The position numbers and the translations under genes were made by a program. From contig NZ_JAWLVJ010000006.1 of the NCBI RefSeq assembly GCF_033100395.1, forward strand, positions 124,001 through 188,000: DNA of 64,000 nucleotides, written 5' to 3'. Source of the DNA: Terasakiella sp033100395. GTDB lineage: Bacteria > Pseudomonadota > Alphaproteobacteria > Rhodospirillales > Terasakiellaceae. Positions 24,352 to 32,850 of this stretch are shown piece by piece. The notes under the pieces are model-generated. The model was not told the origin of the DNA. It worked only from the letters and a program-made list of their open reading frames with translations, and made no database searches. Positions within the stretch are counted from its first letter, which is position 1, and each line of letters starts with the position of its first letter.

Positions 24352-27192
24352 ATGAAAAAAAGCGACCTGGTTCGGGAAGAAAGAGGGTTAATTGAATTTA
24401 TTCTGATCGGCATGCTCGGGATTGGATTGTCAATCGCGCTGGGCGGGTTGATGCGTGTCTGGCTGGAAAATGAAGAAGACGCCTATAAGAAAGAATGGGT
24501 CACCGCCATTGGGTCCGAAATAAAGGCAGAGATCGTAACCGCAAGCGAGGTTATGCATGGACTGAAAAATGTCATTCTGACCAGTCAGGATTTTTCCAAA
24601 GAAGATTTCGATATTTTTGTCTCTAGCTCTATTGCGCGCTTTCCCGCTTTGCGCAGTATCTATTGGGCCGAAGCACGCAAAAATAAAATTGGTGAACTGT
24701 CCTATCAGGTGAAGATGGAATATTCCCATCTTGTGACCCGTTTTCAAAAACGAGATATTCTGTCTTTGCCCAATATGGCTGATATTATCGAACATGCCAC
24801 GCGTGGTCGTCGCTTGATGATGAGCACGGCCTCAGTATTAGGGACTGGCAAGCAGGAAGATTATATCGCTTTGCTTCCGGTGCGGGAAAACAGGCGGTCT
24901 TCTGATGTTGAAATTCGTGGTGTGGTGCTGGGGCATTTTGATTTCAGTCACTATATTGAACCTCTGTTGAAATCCAAGATCGCACAGGTCAAAGCCGTGC
25001 GCCTGCGTGATATCACCATGCCCATGGTGGAACATACGCTGTTTTCAGATAACTGGGATGAAGATTTTCGTCAAAAAGACATGACGGCTGCGCGCTTTAC
25101 CGTCGCAGGCCGGGTGTTGGAACTGTCCGTGATTAGCCAGTTTAGTGGGCATTATGGATTGCTGTGGGGTGGGGTGACCTTTATGGGGCTGGTGATTACG
25201 CTGCTGACCCTGATCCTGCGTGTCCAACATCATCAAAACCAATACCGCCTGGAAGCGGGCATTGACGCCCATACGTTTGAATTGCGCCAACGAAATCTGC
25301 TTTATAGTCATTTCCTCAATACCACTTCAGAAGGGGTGCTGGCACTGAATGACAGTAGAACGGTTTGCATTTGTAATCTGACGGCTGCCGATTTGTTGAA
25401 TGTCAGTGATGAGCAATGTATCGGTCAGCATATTTCCGTCATTTTGGGGCCAGGCGCTTTTGATACGGGGTTGGACTATTTCAAAAACAAAGACCTTGAA
25501 GAAAGTAAGTCCGCAGACGTTCCGGTGATTGAAGTTATTAGACATGATGGGGAAGCTTTGTCACTTGCCATTGTGGTGACGCCCCTTCACGATGTTGCGG
25601 ATATGCGCTGGCTGGTGACTTTTCGTGATGTGTCTGATCAACGCGAGACCGAAGAACGTTTGCGCCAGACTGACCGACAGTTTCGTCAGGCATTTCTGCT
25701 GGGGTCCATGCCCATGGCGATCATTGATGCGGAATCTTATATCAAGGATTCCAATCGGGCCTTGCAGGTGTTTTTGGGCTTTCGCAATAACGAGCTTTAT
25801 ACCCGCCATATTCAGGACTTCTTACATCCCAATGCGTTTGAAGAATTTTCCAATTGGCTGGATGCGGCACGTCGCCATCAACGCGAAACTTTTCAAAGTG
25901 AGCAAAAACTGGTCAACCGATCCGGTCAGACCCTGTGGGTGGTCGCGAGCTACACGGCAGTCTATGACAAGGTGGGCAAGCTTAAAAACGTGATCTGCCA
26001 GTATCATGATTACACCAAACGCAAAAAGGCAGAGGATGAATTAAAGCTTCATCGTGACAAGTTGGCTGATCTGGTTGCCGTGCGCACGAAAGAGGTTAAG
26101 GGCACGCGGGAGAATTTGATCGCTTCCATCAACGCAGCGGACAATGCCATTTTGGTGTTTGACAACCAGAATCGCCTGGAATTTTCCAGTAAGCTGGTGC
26201 ATATCTTTTTCCCGGAAATGGCATCTGCGCTGCGCCCCGGCGTGTCGGCTGAACGATTATGTGCTTTACAAAGTTTACGCACACAGGAAGATGAAGCTGC
26301 GCAGAAAGAACGACTGGCCCGTGTTACAGCCGGGGTAAGTGGCGATGAAGTTCAATTGACCGATGGACGCTGGATCCATACAAGGCGGCGCAAAACACCA
26401 TCGGGCGGGACCGTGGTTGTTCACACCGATGTGACCTCTTTTAAAGATCAGCAAACCCTTTTGCAGCGTCAGGCCGAAGATTTGGCAGAAGCCTTGCGCA
26501 CCCAACAGGAAGTGAACGAACAACAAAAGATGTTTGTGTCTGTGGTGTCCCATGAATTCAGAAATCCACTGGCGATCATTGACAGTACGGCCCAGCGTCT
26601 GTTGCGTCATAAAGACAAGATGGGGGAAGCAGAGGCCGTCAAGCGGTTGAATGATATCCGCGACGGGGTGCGTCGTTTGATGAAGCTGTTGCAAAGCACT
26701 TTAACCCGACAGCGCATCGATAGTGAAAATCTGGAATTCAAACCGAAAGAGATCAATATTTCAGAGGCGGTCAGGGATATTGGGGAACGCCAGCAGGTCA
26801 TCGAAAAACAGCATGATATCCAGTTGGCTGCGCTGGATGAGGATGTTTCCGTCCCGCTTGACCCGGAACTGTTTGAAATTGCCCTTGGCAATCTGATCAA
26901 CAATGCAGCCAAATATTCCCCGGCAGGTTCTGCTATCAAGCTTTTCGTTCTCAAGCGTGATGGGACGGTTGAAGTGATGGTGGAAGATGAAGGTATGGGG
27001 ATTGCGGATGAAGACAAAGATCAGATATTTAATCGCTTTTATCGATCACGAGGGGCAATCAATGTGGAAGGTACGGGGTTGGGGCTAAGTATCGTTAAGC
27101 AGATCGTGACCATTCATAAAGGAGAGATCACCTGTGAAAGTGCAAGCGGGCAGGGCAGTCGCTTTAAAATGACGCTTCCTGCATCTGTGTAG
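24352..27192 (+). CDS. CHASE/PAS sensor histidine kinase
   Basis: A 946-residue membrane kinase. TM1 lies about 17-36, a periplasmic CHASE-type domain about 45-235 (SSIARFPALRSIYWAEA), and TM2 about 268-286. Then come PAS-like domains at about 310-430, 440-565 and 585-695. HisKA has His734 in SVVSHEFRNPLAI, and HATPase_c has NLINNAAKYS, DEGMGIAD and GTGLGLSIVKQIV. There is no receiver domain, so a separate response regulator is expected; the REC-PP2C protein three genes later is a candidate. The partner-switching genes follow in the same direction. Confidence 0.93.
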   Translation: MKKSDLVREERGLIEFILIGMLGIGLSIALGGLMRVWLENEEDAYKKEWVTAIGSEIKAEIVTASEVMHGLKNVILTSQDFSKEDFDIFVSSSIARFPALRSIYWAEARKNKIGELSYQVKMEYSHLVTRFQKRDILSLPNMADIIEHATRGRRLMMSTASVLGTGKQEDYIALLPVRENRRSSDVEIRGVVLGHFDFSHYIEPLLKSKIAQVKAVRLRDITMPMVEHTLFSDNWDEDFRQKDMTAARFTVAGRVLELSVISQFSGHYGLLWGGVTFMGLVITLLTLILRVQHHQNQYRLEAGIDAHTFELRQRNLLYSHFLNTTSEGVLALNDSRTVCICNLTAADLLNVSDEQCIGQHISVILGPGAFDTGLDYFKNKDLEESKSADVPVIEVIRHDGEALSLAIVVTPLHDVADMRWLVTFRDVSDQRETEERLRQTDRQFRQAFLLGSMPMAIIDAESYIKDSNRALQVFLGFRNNELYTRHIQDFLHPNAFEEFSNWLDAARRHQRETFQSEQKLVNRSGQTLWVVASYTAVYDKVGKLKNVICQYHDYTKRKKAEDELKLHRDKLADLVAVRTKEVKGTRENLIASINAADNAILVFDNQNRLEFSSKLVHIFFPEMASALRPGVSAERLCALQSLRTQEDEAAQKERLARVTAGVSGDEVQLTDGRWIHTRRRKTPSGGTVVVHTDVTSFKDQQTLLQRQAEDLAEALRTQQEVNEQQKMFVSVVSHEFRNPLAIIDSTAQRLLRHKDKMGEAEAVKRLNDIRDGVRRLMKLLQSTLTRQRIDSENLEFKPKEINISEAVRDIGERQQVIEKQHDIQLAALDEDVSVPLDPELFEIALGNLINNAAKYSPAGSAIKLFVLKRDGTVEVMVEDEGMGIADEDKDQIFNRFYRSRGAINVEGTGLGLSIVKQIVTIHKGEITCESASGQGSRFKMTLPASV

Positions 27193-27290
27193 TTGTCATT
27201 GGATATAATTTAGGATTATGATCAATTATCGACTATCTTATTGCAAAATAGATAAGATTAGTTTTTGAATTCGGGGAAGGAACGCAAGAG

Positions 27291-27599
27291 ATGAAGTATT
27301 CACTGATCGAAAGTAATGGCGTGGTAAACGTGCAGCTTTCTGGAGAACTGACCGTTTCGGATGAAGATGATTTTCGTGGCCTGACCAGTGAAGCAATGGC
27401 GTTGAATGCGCAGAAATATTCAATTGATGTGACGAAACTGGATTTCCTTGATTCTGCAGGACTGGGGTTGATGCTAGTCTTTAAAGAATTCTGCGAAGAA
27501 AGTGGCAAGTCCGTGACTATGAAAGTTGCAGGCAGTGCGGTGCGTGACGTGCTGGATATTTCAGAATTCCAAAACCTTATTCCTTACGAGGATGCTTAA
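27291..27599 (+). CDS. STAS-domain anti-sigma factor antagonist
   Basis: A 102-residue SpoIIAA-like protein. The expected phosphorylation site is Ser55 in KLDFLDSAGLGLMLVF. In known systems the unphosphorylated form binds a HATPase kinase/anti-sigma protein and releases its target. It is followed 15 bases later by a HATPase protein and then a PP2C phosphatase, which completes a partner-switching set. Confidence 0.93.
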   Translation: MKYSLIESNGVVNVQLSGELTVSDEDDFRGLTSEAMALNAQKYSIDVTKLDFLDSAGLGLMLVFKEFCEESGKSVTMKVAGSAVRDVLDISEFQNLIPYEDA

Positions 27600-27614
27600 A
27601 ACGTCTGGTGAATA

Positions 27615-28499
27615 ATGATCGGCAAGCATCAATGTTGTTTTATCTTTGAAAATGATCCTGACAACCGTCAGAAACTGCAGGCGGTTATGGAAGGTCTGGG
27701 CTTGCGCATTATTGACTGTGATGGTCTGTTTGTTTGCGAAAAATGCATCGCTGAACCTGACCTGGTGATTATTGGTGAAGATGCTGCTATCCCAGAAGTC
27801 GGCCAGGAAATTGGCAATGTGGAATTGCTGATCCGCGAAAGTCATGCTCCCGTTCTGGCCCCCGTTCATTATCAGAAGCAACTTCTGGAACGCTTTGAAA
27901 ATGTGCAAGTTTATCATAGTGCAGACTTGTTGCGTGATATTGCCTGGGCTTTGGTGACCAACCATGCCCAAAGACGGGTGATCCGCAATGATCTGGTGCG
28001 TGCCGCCCAAGGCGTACAGCATATGGAAGAAGCCGTCTTCACCTTTCAAAACCTGGAAGAAGCCCAGGCTCTGGCCTTGTTGATTGCGAGCCTTGCCCCG
28101 GAAAAGAAACTGCTGCGTTTGGGATTGGGGGAGCTTTTCATTAACGCGGTGGAACATGGTAATCTTGAGATCGGATCAGAAGAAAAATTGAAGCTGCGCA
28201 ATGAAGGGCGTTGGCTGGACGAAATTGATAAGCGTCTTGAAGATGATCGATTTAAGGACAGGCAGGCGCATTTGTATGTCAGGCGCAAAGATGGTGGTGT
28301 TGATCTGAAGATTGAAGATCACGGCAATGGCTTTGACTGGGAAACGACTCTTGAAAGAACGGCTGGCGGACAAGGGGCAGAAAAAGGTGGGCGCGGTCTT
28401 GTGATCGCGCAAAAAGCCGGGCTGGAAAAATTGCGTTTTGTCGGTAAAGGCAACGTGCTGGAATGTTCCTTTGTTTCAGAGGGACAGGTGCATGGTTAA
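27615..28499 (+). CDS. SpoIIAB/RsbW-like ATPase with N-terminal pseudo-receiver
   Basis: A 294-residue protein. Residues about 135-290 form a HATPase_c_2 domain with GELFINAVEHGN (N box), EDHGNGFDW (G1) and GGRGLVIAQKAG (G2), the fold of anti-sigma kinases. Residues about 1-120 resemble a receiver (CCFIFENDPDNRQKLQAVMEG) but lack a convincing phosphoryl Asp and the following Lys, so it looks like a degenerate receiver. Likely partners are the STAS protein upstream and the REC-PP2C protein, whose start codon overlaps its last eight bases. The final target is not evident; no sigma gene is adjacent. Confidence 0.85.
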   Translation: MIGKHQCCFIFENDPDNRQKLQAVMEGLGLRIIDCDGLFVCEKCIAEPDLVIIGEDAAIPEVGQEIGNVELLIRESHAPVLAPVHYQKQLLERFENVQVYHSADLLRDIAWALVTNHAQRRVIRNDLVRAAQGVQHMEEAVFTFQNLEEAQALALLIASLAPEKKLLRLGLGELFINAVEHGNLEIGSEEKLKLRNEGRWLDEIDKRLEDDRFKDRQAHLYVRRKDGGVDLKIEDHGNGFDWETTLERTAGGQGAEKGGRGLVIAQKAGLEKLRFVGKGNVLECSFVSEGQVHG

Positions 28500-29643
28500 A
28501 ATAATCTGCATTGAAGATGAAGAAATCCTGCGTTTTGATATTTGTGATGAGTTACGCGAAGCGGGATACGACGTGTATGATGCGGCTGATGGTCAGCAGG
28601 GCTTGCACCTGATCCAGACCCAATGCCCGGACCTGGTCTTGTGTGATATCCGTATGCCCGTTATGGGGGGCTATGAATTGCTGTCAAAGGTGCGTCAAAG
28701 CGATGCGCCCTGGGGGACGGTTCCGTTTCTTTTTTTGACGGCTTACGGGGAACGTGATGACATGATCAAGGGGCTGACGGAAGGGGCAGATGATTTCCTG
28801 ACCAAGCCGATTGATTATGAGGTTTTGTTGGCCCGGATTGAAACGTCCCTGCGTCAAGTTAAACGGGTGAAGGATCTGGAAAAACGATCCTTCAAGGAAA
28901 TGGAAACTGAATTAAATCGTGCCCATGAAATGCAGCGTGATCTTCTTCCATCCAACGATATGCAGCGCGCGATTGAACTGGCCTACAATCTGAAACTGAC
29001 CAGTCACTATGAACCTTCGCGTGATCTGGGTGGAGATATCTGGGGCGTGCATATGATCTCCCCTCAGAAGGTCATGATATATCTGGTGGATTTTTCAGGG
29101 CACGGGGTTGCCGCAGCGATGAACACTTTTCGTCTGTCCAGTAAAATGGATAGCGATCCCATTGGGGAGGAAACACCGGCTGAGTACCTGGGAAAGCTTA
29201 ATAAATGGTTGTGTGAACAGTTACAGACCGGACAGTATGCAACTGTCCTGTTGGGCGTTCTGGACGTAGAACAGCAATCCTTTGAATATGCAGCCGCCGG
29301 GACGACGACACCAATTCGTTTGAACCGTCAGAAAGCCGAGATTGAAATCGGCTGTGGCAAAGGGGTTCCGCTAGGGATGATGAAATCGGCTGTTTATGAA
29401 AATAGAAGACTTGAAATCAGAAATGACGACGCCATCTTTTTGTTCAGTGATGCCCTTTTGGAACATGGTCGAAAGGAAAAGCTGAACCTCGGACAGGATG
29501 GTGTGGAAAAATTACTGAGGCAGACAGTTCAATCGTCAGATACTTGGGATGTGGAGGGGATTCTCACCCCGTTTTTGGCGCAGGCACCGCGTCCTTTAGA
29601 TGATGATTTGACTGCTGTCTGTTGCGTCTGTCATTTTAACTAA
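28492..29643 (+). CDS. Response regulator with PP2C (SpoIIE-type) phosphatase output
   Basis: 383 residues. An N-terminal receiver has acid pair EDEE, phosphoryl Asp52 (VLCDIRMP) and Lys in FLTKPID. A short coiled linker (about 130-150) follows, then a PPM/SpoIIE phosphatase with LGGDIWG, DFSGHGVAAAM and DDDLTAVC metal-binding acids. It should dephosphorylate the STAS protein when its receiver is phosphorylated (RsbU/RsbP-type logic). The frame is open upstream, but the receiver begins at MVKIICIEDEE, so ATG 28492 is used, overlapping the previous gene by eight bases. Confidence 0.92.
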   Translation: MVKIICIEDEEILRFDICDELREAGYDVYDAADGQQGLHLIQTQCPDLVLCDIRMPVMGGYELLSKVRQSDAPWGTVPFLFLTAYGERDDMIKGLTEGADDFLTKPIDYEVLLARIETSLRQVKRVKDLEKRSFKEMETELNRAHEMQRDLLPSNDMQRAIELAYNLKLTSHYEPSRDLGGDIWGVHMISPQKVMIYLVDFSGHGVAAAMNTFRLSSKMDSDPIGEETPAEYLGKLNKWLCEQLQTGQYATVLLGVLDVEQQSFEYAAAGTTTPIRLNRQKAEIEIGCGKGVPLGMMKSAVYENRRLEIRNDDAIFLFSDALLEHGRKEKLNLGQDGVEKLLRQTVQSSDTWDVEGILTPFLAQAPRPLDDDLTAVCCVCHFN

Positions 29644-29887
29644 CACCTTATAGTTTATTATCTTTTTTGTTTTTTTATTGTATCTGAGTGGTTTAGCTAA
29701 CTCTTTAAAACTATTGAATTATACCATTGGAATTACGTAATATTACGTGAATATAATATATGTTGAAAAATATAACAATTAAGTGCAGACAAGAAGTGTA
29801 AAATGCATTACCAAATTAATCATAAATTAATTATGGGTATGTATTTTATAAAAAGAAAAGTGCCTGAATTTTATAGGGGAATTATGA
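29644..29887. other. AT-rich region upstream of the split receptor, with a 14-bp palindrome
   Basis: No gene is seen. It contains the perfect palindrome ACGTAATATTACGT (29735-29748) and an inverted AATTAAT/ATTAATT element about 29815-29833, in strongly AT-rich sequence, ending with an AGGGGA ribosome site. Promoters for the PAS and chemotaxis genes are expected here. The T-rich start may end the phosphatase transcript, although no hairpin is clear. Confidence 0.45.
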
Positions 29888-30415
29888 ATGGTTGCGAATT
29901 CGCATGCTTTGACAGGTAAGGAGCGTACCTTTAAAGCAGATGAAATTATCGTCAGCAAGACCGATACGAAAGGGCGGTTGATCTATACCAACCAGACCTT
30001 TTTGGAGGTTGCCGATTATACTGAAGCCGAGGTCATCGGTCAGCCGCACAGTATGATCCGTCATCCGGATATGCCGCGCTGTGTCTTTAAATTACTGTGG
30101 GATACAATTTCAGACGGTAAAGAACTGTTTGCATATGTGGTGAACAGAACCAAATATGGCGACCACTATTGGGTTTTGGCGCACGTGACCCCGACGTTTG
30201 ATGAAGATGGCAAGACCATCAAGGGCTATCATTCAAACCGTCGCGTCCCCAGTGAAGAAGCTCTTGAAGTGATTAAACCGCTTTATGCGGAACTGAAAGC
30301 CGAAGAAGACCGCCATGCAAATCGCAAGGATGGCATGAATGCAGCTCATCAGATGCTGCTTGATAAACTCGCAGATGCAGGAATGGAATACGATGAATTT
30401 ATTCTCTCGCTCTAA
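29888..30415 (+). CDS. PAS-domain protein, sensory half of a split aerotaxis receptor
   Basis: A 175-residue soluble protein with an Aer-like PAS domain: SKTDTKGRLIYTNQTFLEVADYTEAEVIGQPHSMIRHPDMPRCVF, then WVLAHVTPTFDEDGKTIKGYHSNRR. In E. coli Aer this domain binds FAD and is fused to an HAMP/MCP module. Here it ends with EYDEFILSL and stops. The MCP gene begins 23 bases before this stop in another frame, so the two are translationally coupled rather than fused. It probably signals redox or oxygen state to that MCP (inference). Confidence 0.88.
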   Translation: MVANSHALTGKERTFKADEIIVSKTDTKGRLIYTNQTFLEVADYTEAEVIGQPHSMIRHPDMPRCVFKLLWDTISDGKELFAYVVNRTKYGDHYWVLAHVTPTFDEDGKTIKGYHSNRRVPSEEALEVIKPLYAELKAEEDRHANRKDGMNAAHQMLLDKLADAGMEYDEFILSL

Positions 30416-31691
30416 GTCAGAGCGCTTGGCGCTTGTATCGTTGATTGTCTCTGCTCTTGTTGCAATCTACATGTTTATTTTTGTTGGTCTTGTCCCAGGT
30501 GCAGTCGTTCTGATTGCGGTTCTGGTTCAGCTATTGGCACTTCGTGCGACGATTAATGCCAACAATATGGTAGAAAAGACCCGCGAAGTTATGTCGCAGG
30601 CGGCCAAAGGACGCCTTGATGTTCGTGTGTTGGATATTCGTGGAAAAAGCAATGTTTCGCAATTGATGCATGACACCAACCACCTGCTTGACCAAACCGA
30701 AGCTTTTGCGCGTGAAGCAGGCGCTGCGCTTGAATATGCAGCAAAAGGCAAATATTTCCGTAAAATTCTGCTGCGCGGGATTACCGGGGACTTCATCAAC
30801 TACGCGGCTGTTGTCAACAATGGTCTGGATGCTATGGGCAAGAAGACCAAAGATTTTGTTGAAAGTGCCAGTGCAATCGGTGCTAACATCAAAGGGGTTG
30901 TCCACAACGTATCCGCTGCTGCCCAGGAACTGGAAGCATCCAGTCAATCACTGGGGCATGTGGCAGCACGTACCAGTCAGCAGTCAGAAACTGTAAGCGG
31001 TGCAGCAGGTGGGGCATCCAGTAACGTAGAAAGTGTTGCTGCGGCAACTGAAGAATTTAACGCTTCCATCAACGAAATTCATGCTCAGGTGACACGCTCC
31101 GCCGAAATGGCTTCTGAAGCTGTGGGCCGTGCGTCTGATGCTAATGAAGTGATCGAAACACTGCATGAAGCGGCTTCACGCATTGGCGAGGTTGTGTCCC
31201 TGATTAACGATATTGCTGATCAGACCAACATGCTGGCGCTGAACGCAACCATCGAAGCCGCACGTGCGGGGGATGCAGGTAAAGGCTTTGCGGTTGTGGC
31301 AGGCGAAGTGAAGAACCTGGCAAACCAGACGTCCAATGCGACAGAAGAAATTTCCACGCAAGTGAAATCCATGCAGTCGGCTACCGATTCTGCGGTCAGT
31401 GCGATCCATCAGATTTCACAGACCATTGAACAGATCGATCAGACCGCTGGTGATATCGCTTCGACCGTAGAACAGCAAAGTGCGGTTGTGTCCGAGATTT
31501 CACAAAATTCCCAACATGCTGTAAGTGAAGTGCGCACCGTTGCGGATACCATTGGCGATGTAGCTGCTGGTGCATCAGAATCCAGTCTGGCGGTTGGAGA
31601 GATTCAGTCCGCATCGGCAGAACTGGCCAAACAGTCACAAGTTCTGTCGGATGACGTAAACGCCTTTGTGGAGAGCGTCGTCAAAATGTAA
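30393..31691 (+). CDS. Methyl-accepting chemotaxis protein without periplasmic domain
   Basis: 432 residues. After a basic start (MNLFSRSKSERL), two closely spaced membrane helices (about 12-30 and 33-50) have no periplasmic loop of size. A HAMP-like region follows, then a long coiled MCP signalling domain with the hairpin tip NDIADQTNMLALNATIEAARAGDAGKGFAVVAGEVKNLA. The topology is like Aer, whose PAS sensor is here supplied by the overlapping upstream gene. A longer frame opens at 30339, but ATG 30393 gives the natural N-terminus. Confidence 0.9.
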   Translation: MNLFSRSKSERLALVSLIVSALVAIYMFIFVGLVPGAVVLIAVLVQLLALRATINANNMVEKTREVMSQAAKGRLDVRVLDIRGKSNVSQLMHDTNHLLDQTEAFAREAGAALEYAAKGKYFRKILLRGITGDFINYAAVVNNGLDAMGKKTKDFVESASAIGANIKGVVHNVSAAAQELEASSQSLGHVAARTSQQSETVSGAAGGASSNVESVAAATEEFNASINEIHAQVTRSAEMASEAVGRASDANEVIETLHEAASRIGEVVSLINDIADQTNMLALNATIEAARAGDAGKGFAVVAGEVKNLANQTSNATEEISTQVKSMQSATDSAVSAIHQISQTIEQIDQTAGDIASTVEQQSAVVSEISQNSQHAVSEVRTVADTIGDVAAGASESSLAVGEIQSASAELAKQSQVLSDDVNAFVESVVKM

Positions 31692-31710
31692 GGCGAAAAC
31701 CATAGGAAAG

Positions 31711-31742
31711 AAAAAGGGAGCTTTTGAGAGCCCCCTTTTTTT
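31711..31742. terminator. Bidirectional terminator between MCP and stress-protein genes
   Basis: AAAAAGGG...CCCTTTTT arms with an inner GCT/AGC pairing and T tracts on both strands lie between convergent stops. Confidence 0.75.
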
Positions 31743-31759
31743 GTGTCTGTTGCCATGAC

Positions 31760-32590
31760 CTAGTGGGTCATAAAGACCGGAACAGTCATATGCTGCAACA
31801 TATGGCGGGTCACACCACCCAAGACCACTTCACGCCAGCGACGGTGGCCATATCCGCCCATGACGATCAGATCGATGCTGTTATCTGCGGCATAAGACAG
31901 GAGTGTGTCGCCGGCAGAAAGACCACCGGAGGCCAAGTGGTCAGCTTCGGCCTTGATGCCATGGCGTGCCAGATGCAGGGACATATCCGCACTTGGAATC
32001 GGTCCATGTTTGGAATCCTGTGGGTCAACAGCCAGTACTTCGACTTTCTTGGCCCCTTTCATCAACGGAATCGCATCATTGATCGCGGCGGCGGCCAGGC
32101 GGCTGCCGTCCCAGGCGGTCATGACATATTCACCGATGGTGTCAAACGTACCCACATAAGGAATGATCAGAACCGGGCGACCGGATCGTAGCAGAATCTG
32201 ATCCGGCATTTCGTTGGATCCGGGGGCTTCGTCGCCTTCCGGATCATTTTGACCGAGCACAGTCAGGTCGAAATAGCGTGCGTGCAGCATGACCTGTTCC
32301 ACCAGATCACCTTCGACGCAGCGCCATTCAACACGCACGTTGGTGCCTGCTGCCAGATCGTTGAACAGTTCTTCAATTTCCTTGGCTGCTTCTTTTGACG
32401 CATCGGCCTGTGCCTTGAGCACTTCCTTGCTGAGTTGGGCCTCGATAAAGCCGGGGATCATTGGTTTGGAAAGAACATAAAGCGCCGTCAAGTGGGCGTC
32501 ATGAAGCTCCGCCAGTTTCAGGGCTGCACGGATACGTTCATGGCAACTGCGGGTGTGATCGACATGTACAAGGATATCTTTGAGGGACAT
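31760..32590 (-). CDS. Universal stress protein, tandem UspA domains
   Basis: A 276-residue cytoplasmic protein. Two UspA folds occupy about 1-145 and 155-276. The second keeps the nucleotide-binding GGYGHRRWREVVLGGVTRHML motif (GxxG(9)GS/T type). The frame continues upstream, but the domain begins MSLKDILVHVD, so ATG 32590 is preferred. It is divergent from hemA with an FNR-like site in between. A second two-domain Usp is encoded at 39.5 kb with the matching GGYSHSRMRELILGGVTRD end. Confidence 0.92.
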   Translation of the reverse strand: MSLKDILVHVDHTRSCHERIRAALKLAELHDAHLTALYVLSKPMIPGFIEAQLSKEVLKAQADASKEAAKEIEELFNDLAAGTNVRVEWRCVEGDLVEQVMLHARYFDLTVLGQNDPEGDEAPGSNEMPDQILLRSGRPVLIIPYVGTFDTIGEYVMTAWDGSRLAAAAINDAIPLMKGAKKVEVLAVDPQDSKHGPIPSADMSLHLARHGIKAEADHLASGGLSAGDTLLSYAADNSIDLIVMGGYGHRRWREVVLGGVTRHMLQHMTVPVFMTH

Positions 32591-32701
32591 TTTGGTCGTC
32601 CTTAATTTGTAAGTGTGAGACAGAAAAGCGCAAAGAGGCATTTATAAATTATGCCTTTAAATTGGTATTACCTTTATACCTTGAAAGGGGGGCGTACTTG
32701 C

Positions 32702-32715
32702 ATGATGTGGGTCAA
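32702..32715. promoter_or_regulatory. FNR/FixK-like binding site between usp and hemA
   Basis: ATGATGTGGGTCAA matches 8 of the 10 fixed positions of TTGAT-N4-ATCAA. It lies 112 bases from the usp start and 136 from the hemA start. FNR-type control of both hemA and universal stress genes is known in other alphaproteobacteria. Confidence 0.45.
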
Positions 32716-32850
32716 GTCCGGTTGCGTAATTTTATTATTTTTATCCCTATAGTGAAAATGGACACATTCAGGTCACATTGTTTAGGTAGTACTCTTAAAC
32801 AGAGAGTAAGGGGAACCGAGCATATAGATTGCACGGACGGAGAGTATAAA

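Noticed and set aside
30339..30415. Frameshift in a single fused aerotaxis receptor
   Set aside because: Both genes have natural ends and starts and the overlap is short and clean; kept as a split receptor, though sequencing error is not fully excluded.
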